Below are positions 28,473-29,773 of a stretch of DNA of 29,773 nt, one piece after another; position 1 is the first letter of the stretch, and each line of letters begins with the position of its first letter. Below the pieces are notes generated by a model, which searched no databases, was not told where the DNA came from, and saw only the letters and a program-made list of their open reading frames with translations. Where the stretch lies: contig QXCR01000253.1 of NCBI GenBank assembly GCA_004380135.1, positions 1-29,773 on the forward strand, read 5' to 3'. Source of the stretch: Stemphylium vesicarium (lineage: Eukaryota; Ascomycota; Dothideomycetes; Pleosporales; Pleosporaceae). Position numbers and translations under genes: made by a program.

Positions 28473-29085
28473 TTACAACTCTTCAATTTTATCGCTATTA
28501 AATAAGGAGCTAGCGGACGTCGTGCTCGCATCTAATTTAGAAGATGCCTCTATATCTTTTTTACACATTTGCGCGTTGTGTCTAGTCCCTTTATAGTTTC
28601 CACAGCGCCGTAGAGCTGGTTAGGCTCTTTCTTAATTACTACCACCACGAGCCTTCTTTGACCGCTTAGCGGCTATAGAGGCCTCTACGGCCACCTAGGC
28701 TGCTACCTCACCATACTCCGTAGTACCACCTTGCTAGATCCGCTTTCGTTTGCGCGATTTCTACTTAGTTATTACTACTAATTACTCCTTAAGCTCTTTA
28801 TTACGCGTAGTAAGTAGAGCGTTCTCGTGTAGCATTAGCTTACCCCTCTTTATAAGCTAAGAGAAGCCTATTTACGTAGTAATAGGCGACTAAATAAAAG
28901 ACTCGCGTACGAGCTTTAACTAAGATCTAAACTTATATATATTACTTAGAGTCTTTAACTCCTATAGCGTCTCTAGAAGGAGAGATTCTAGTAGGGTATA
29001 TAGGCGCACTTTAAGACGATCTAGCACAACCTATATATTAGTAAGAACTAGCCCTACTACCTTAAAGGCCTTATAATACGGAGGT
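28473..29085 (-). pseudogene. pogo-type (DDE_1) transposase C-terminus, 12 nonsense codons
   Basis: A single minus-strand frame ending at TAA 28475-28473 reads VVLDRLKVRL, SFI*SPITT*, KLMLHENALLTTRNKELKE*, KSRKRKRI*QGGT, AAKRSKKARGG and RRCGNYKGTRHNAQMC. This is the C-terminal region of fungal pogo-family transposases after the catalytic core, including the basic block and a zinc knuckle of C-x2-C-x4-H-x4-C form whose second Cys has become Tyr. I count twelve in-frame stops between 29045 and 28626, all TAG or TAA and none TGA, as produced by CAG/CAA to TAG/TAA. It is broken at its 5' end near 29085-29110 where the Tc1-like relic begins. Non-functional. Confidence 0.8.
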
Positions 29086-29117
29086 GCCTTTCAAAAGTAT
29101 TGTCTGCCAAGAATAAT

Positions 29118-29773
29118 TCAGCCGATGTACGGCCGCCTTACCCGAGGCTTGTCTCTCCCCTCTATGTACTCATTGCCACCTTGTAGCTCAATTATCTTTT
29201 GAATATGTACAAGAATTCGCTCAATCCAAGCCTGGATCTTAAGTTGCGAGAGATCTCTCCAGCAGTTCTGCCAGATTCTGACTGCCTCAGCCCTTGACTG
29301 CGGAGCTCCTTTCTTTGTAGTCTCTCTCTTCATATAGAACCAGCATGGCTCAATACAGTTACAGTCTAGCGAGTTACCACACCAGAGTAGTCTCTCAACG
29401 TCGTGCAGGCGATAGATCACACTCTAATAGTGGTGGGCGTGACTAGGTGCCTTGTCCTCCATTACGACAGTCTAAGGTCTATCTTGGAGGCACTCTTTGG
29501 CGAAAGGAATCAGCTTTGGGATCAGAACGCAGGTCTGATATCTCCACCAGTCTATACCACCTCCAGACGTACGCATCAGCTTGCCTGTCTTCTCTGTCCA
29601 TCTCCATTGAGGTTTCCTGCCACGCTTATTGCGCAGCCCTGTCCTCCTCATAGACTCTGACAGCTCCCATTCCTCTCTCTGTAGAGGCTCAAGCTCAGCG
29701 TTCAGCTGCTCAATCCGACGAGCAGCATCCTCTCTCTCTGCCTTCGTCTCTGGCTGGTAGACATGGCATGGAC
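29118..29773 (-). pseudogene. Tc1/mariner-type (DDE_3) transposase C-terminal half, partial, two nonsense codons
   Basis: The minus frame from the window edge to TGA 29120-29118 reads VYQPETKAEREDAARRIEQL, RRTGLRNKRGRKPQWRWTEK, LIPFAKECL, then VVMEDKAPSHAHHY, RLHDVERLLWCGNSLDCNCIEPCW, and TTKKGAPQSRAEAVRIW ... IQAWIERILVHIQKIIELQGGNEY. EDKAPSH holds the second catalytic Asp and CNCIEP the third acidic residue of the DDE triad; the first Asp lies off the window. TAG at 29474-29472 and at 29426-29424 replace Gln codons. The invariant WPGNSPDLN-type motif has become WCGNSLDCN, so the enzyme would be dead anyway. It continues beyond the window. Confidence 0.85.

Larger units (their letters stand above)
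27591..29110. repeat. AT-rich RIP-degraded transposon island
   Basis: From about 27,590 the sequence changes abruptly: TpA steps become very frequent and CpA/TpG rare on both strands, with long A/T-only stretches at 28120-28410. This is the expected mark of repeat-induced point mutation in an ascomycete. One non-degraded patch at about 28020-28115 keeps GC-rich sequence. The segment 28473-29085 is readable as a pogo transposase relic; 27591-28410 shows no readable protein. Confidence 0.7.

Overview
The window reads as nuclear DNA of a filamentous ascomycete, most likely a Dothideomycete (Pleosporales-like). The evidence is eukaryotic genes with short spliceosomal introns (39-101 bp, mostly GTAAGT-like or GTACGT donors and CTAAC/CTGAC branch sites), fungal-only families (CYP504-type P450, AA16-like LPMO, But2-like secreted protein), and transposon relics carrying the C-to-T signature of repeat-induced point mutation (RIP). 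I see no rRNA, credible tRNA, CRISPR array or intact mobile element.

Layout. 1-501 (-): 5' part of a gene that leaves the window. 532-3109 (-): two hypothetical cytosolic-looking proteins. 3250-4386 (-): PflA-type radical SAM protein with a mitochondrial-like N-terminus, divergent from a secreted But2-like protein (5070-5698, +). 5870-6547 (-): doubtful hypothetical gene. 7574-8756 (+): three-exon zinc-independent MDR oxidoreductase. 10118-11017 (+): secreted LPMO with a Ser/Pro/Ala-rich linker and basic tail. 11286-13009 and 14626-16481 (both -): two paralogues of an uncharacterised helical, C-terminally disordered fungal protein; the second is intact with one intron, the first is interrupted. 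18161-19845 (+): CYP504-family P450. 20275-22598 (+): type II membrane protein resembling a fungal family annotated as glycosyltransferase. 23008-27252 (+): intact mitochondrial RNA polymerase RPO41. From about 27,590 the composition turns AT-rich and TpA-rich, with a pogo-type transposase C-terminus (28473-29085, -) carrying twelve TAA/TAG codons and, abutting it, a Tc1/mariner DDE transposase relic (29118-29773, -).

The protein genes do not form an obvious pathway cluster; this looks like an ordinary euchromatic gene block (mitochondrial transcription, aromatic catabolism, secreted polysaccharide oxidation, Golgi-type membrane protein) ending at the edge of a RIP-degraded transposon island. 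The most interesting parts are the paralogous pair between 11.3 and 16.5 kb, with opposite fates and different intron content, and the fossil transposon island, whose stop codons are almost purely CAA/CAG-to-TAA/TAG changes.
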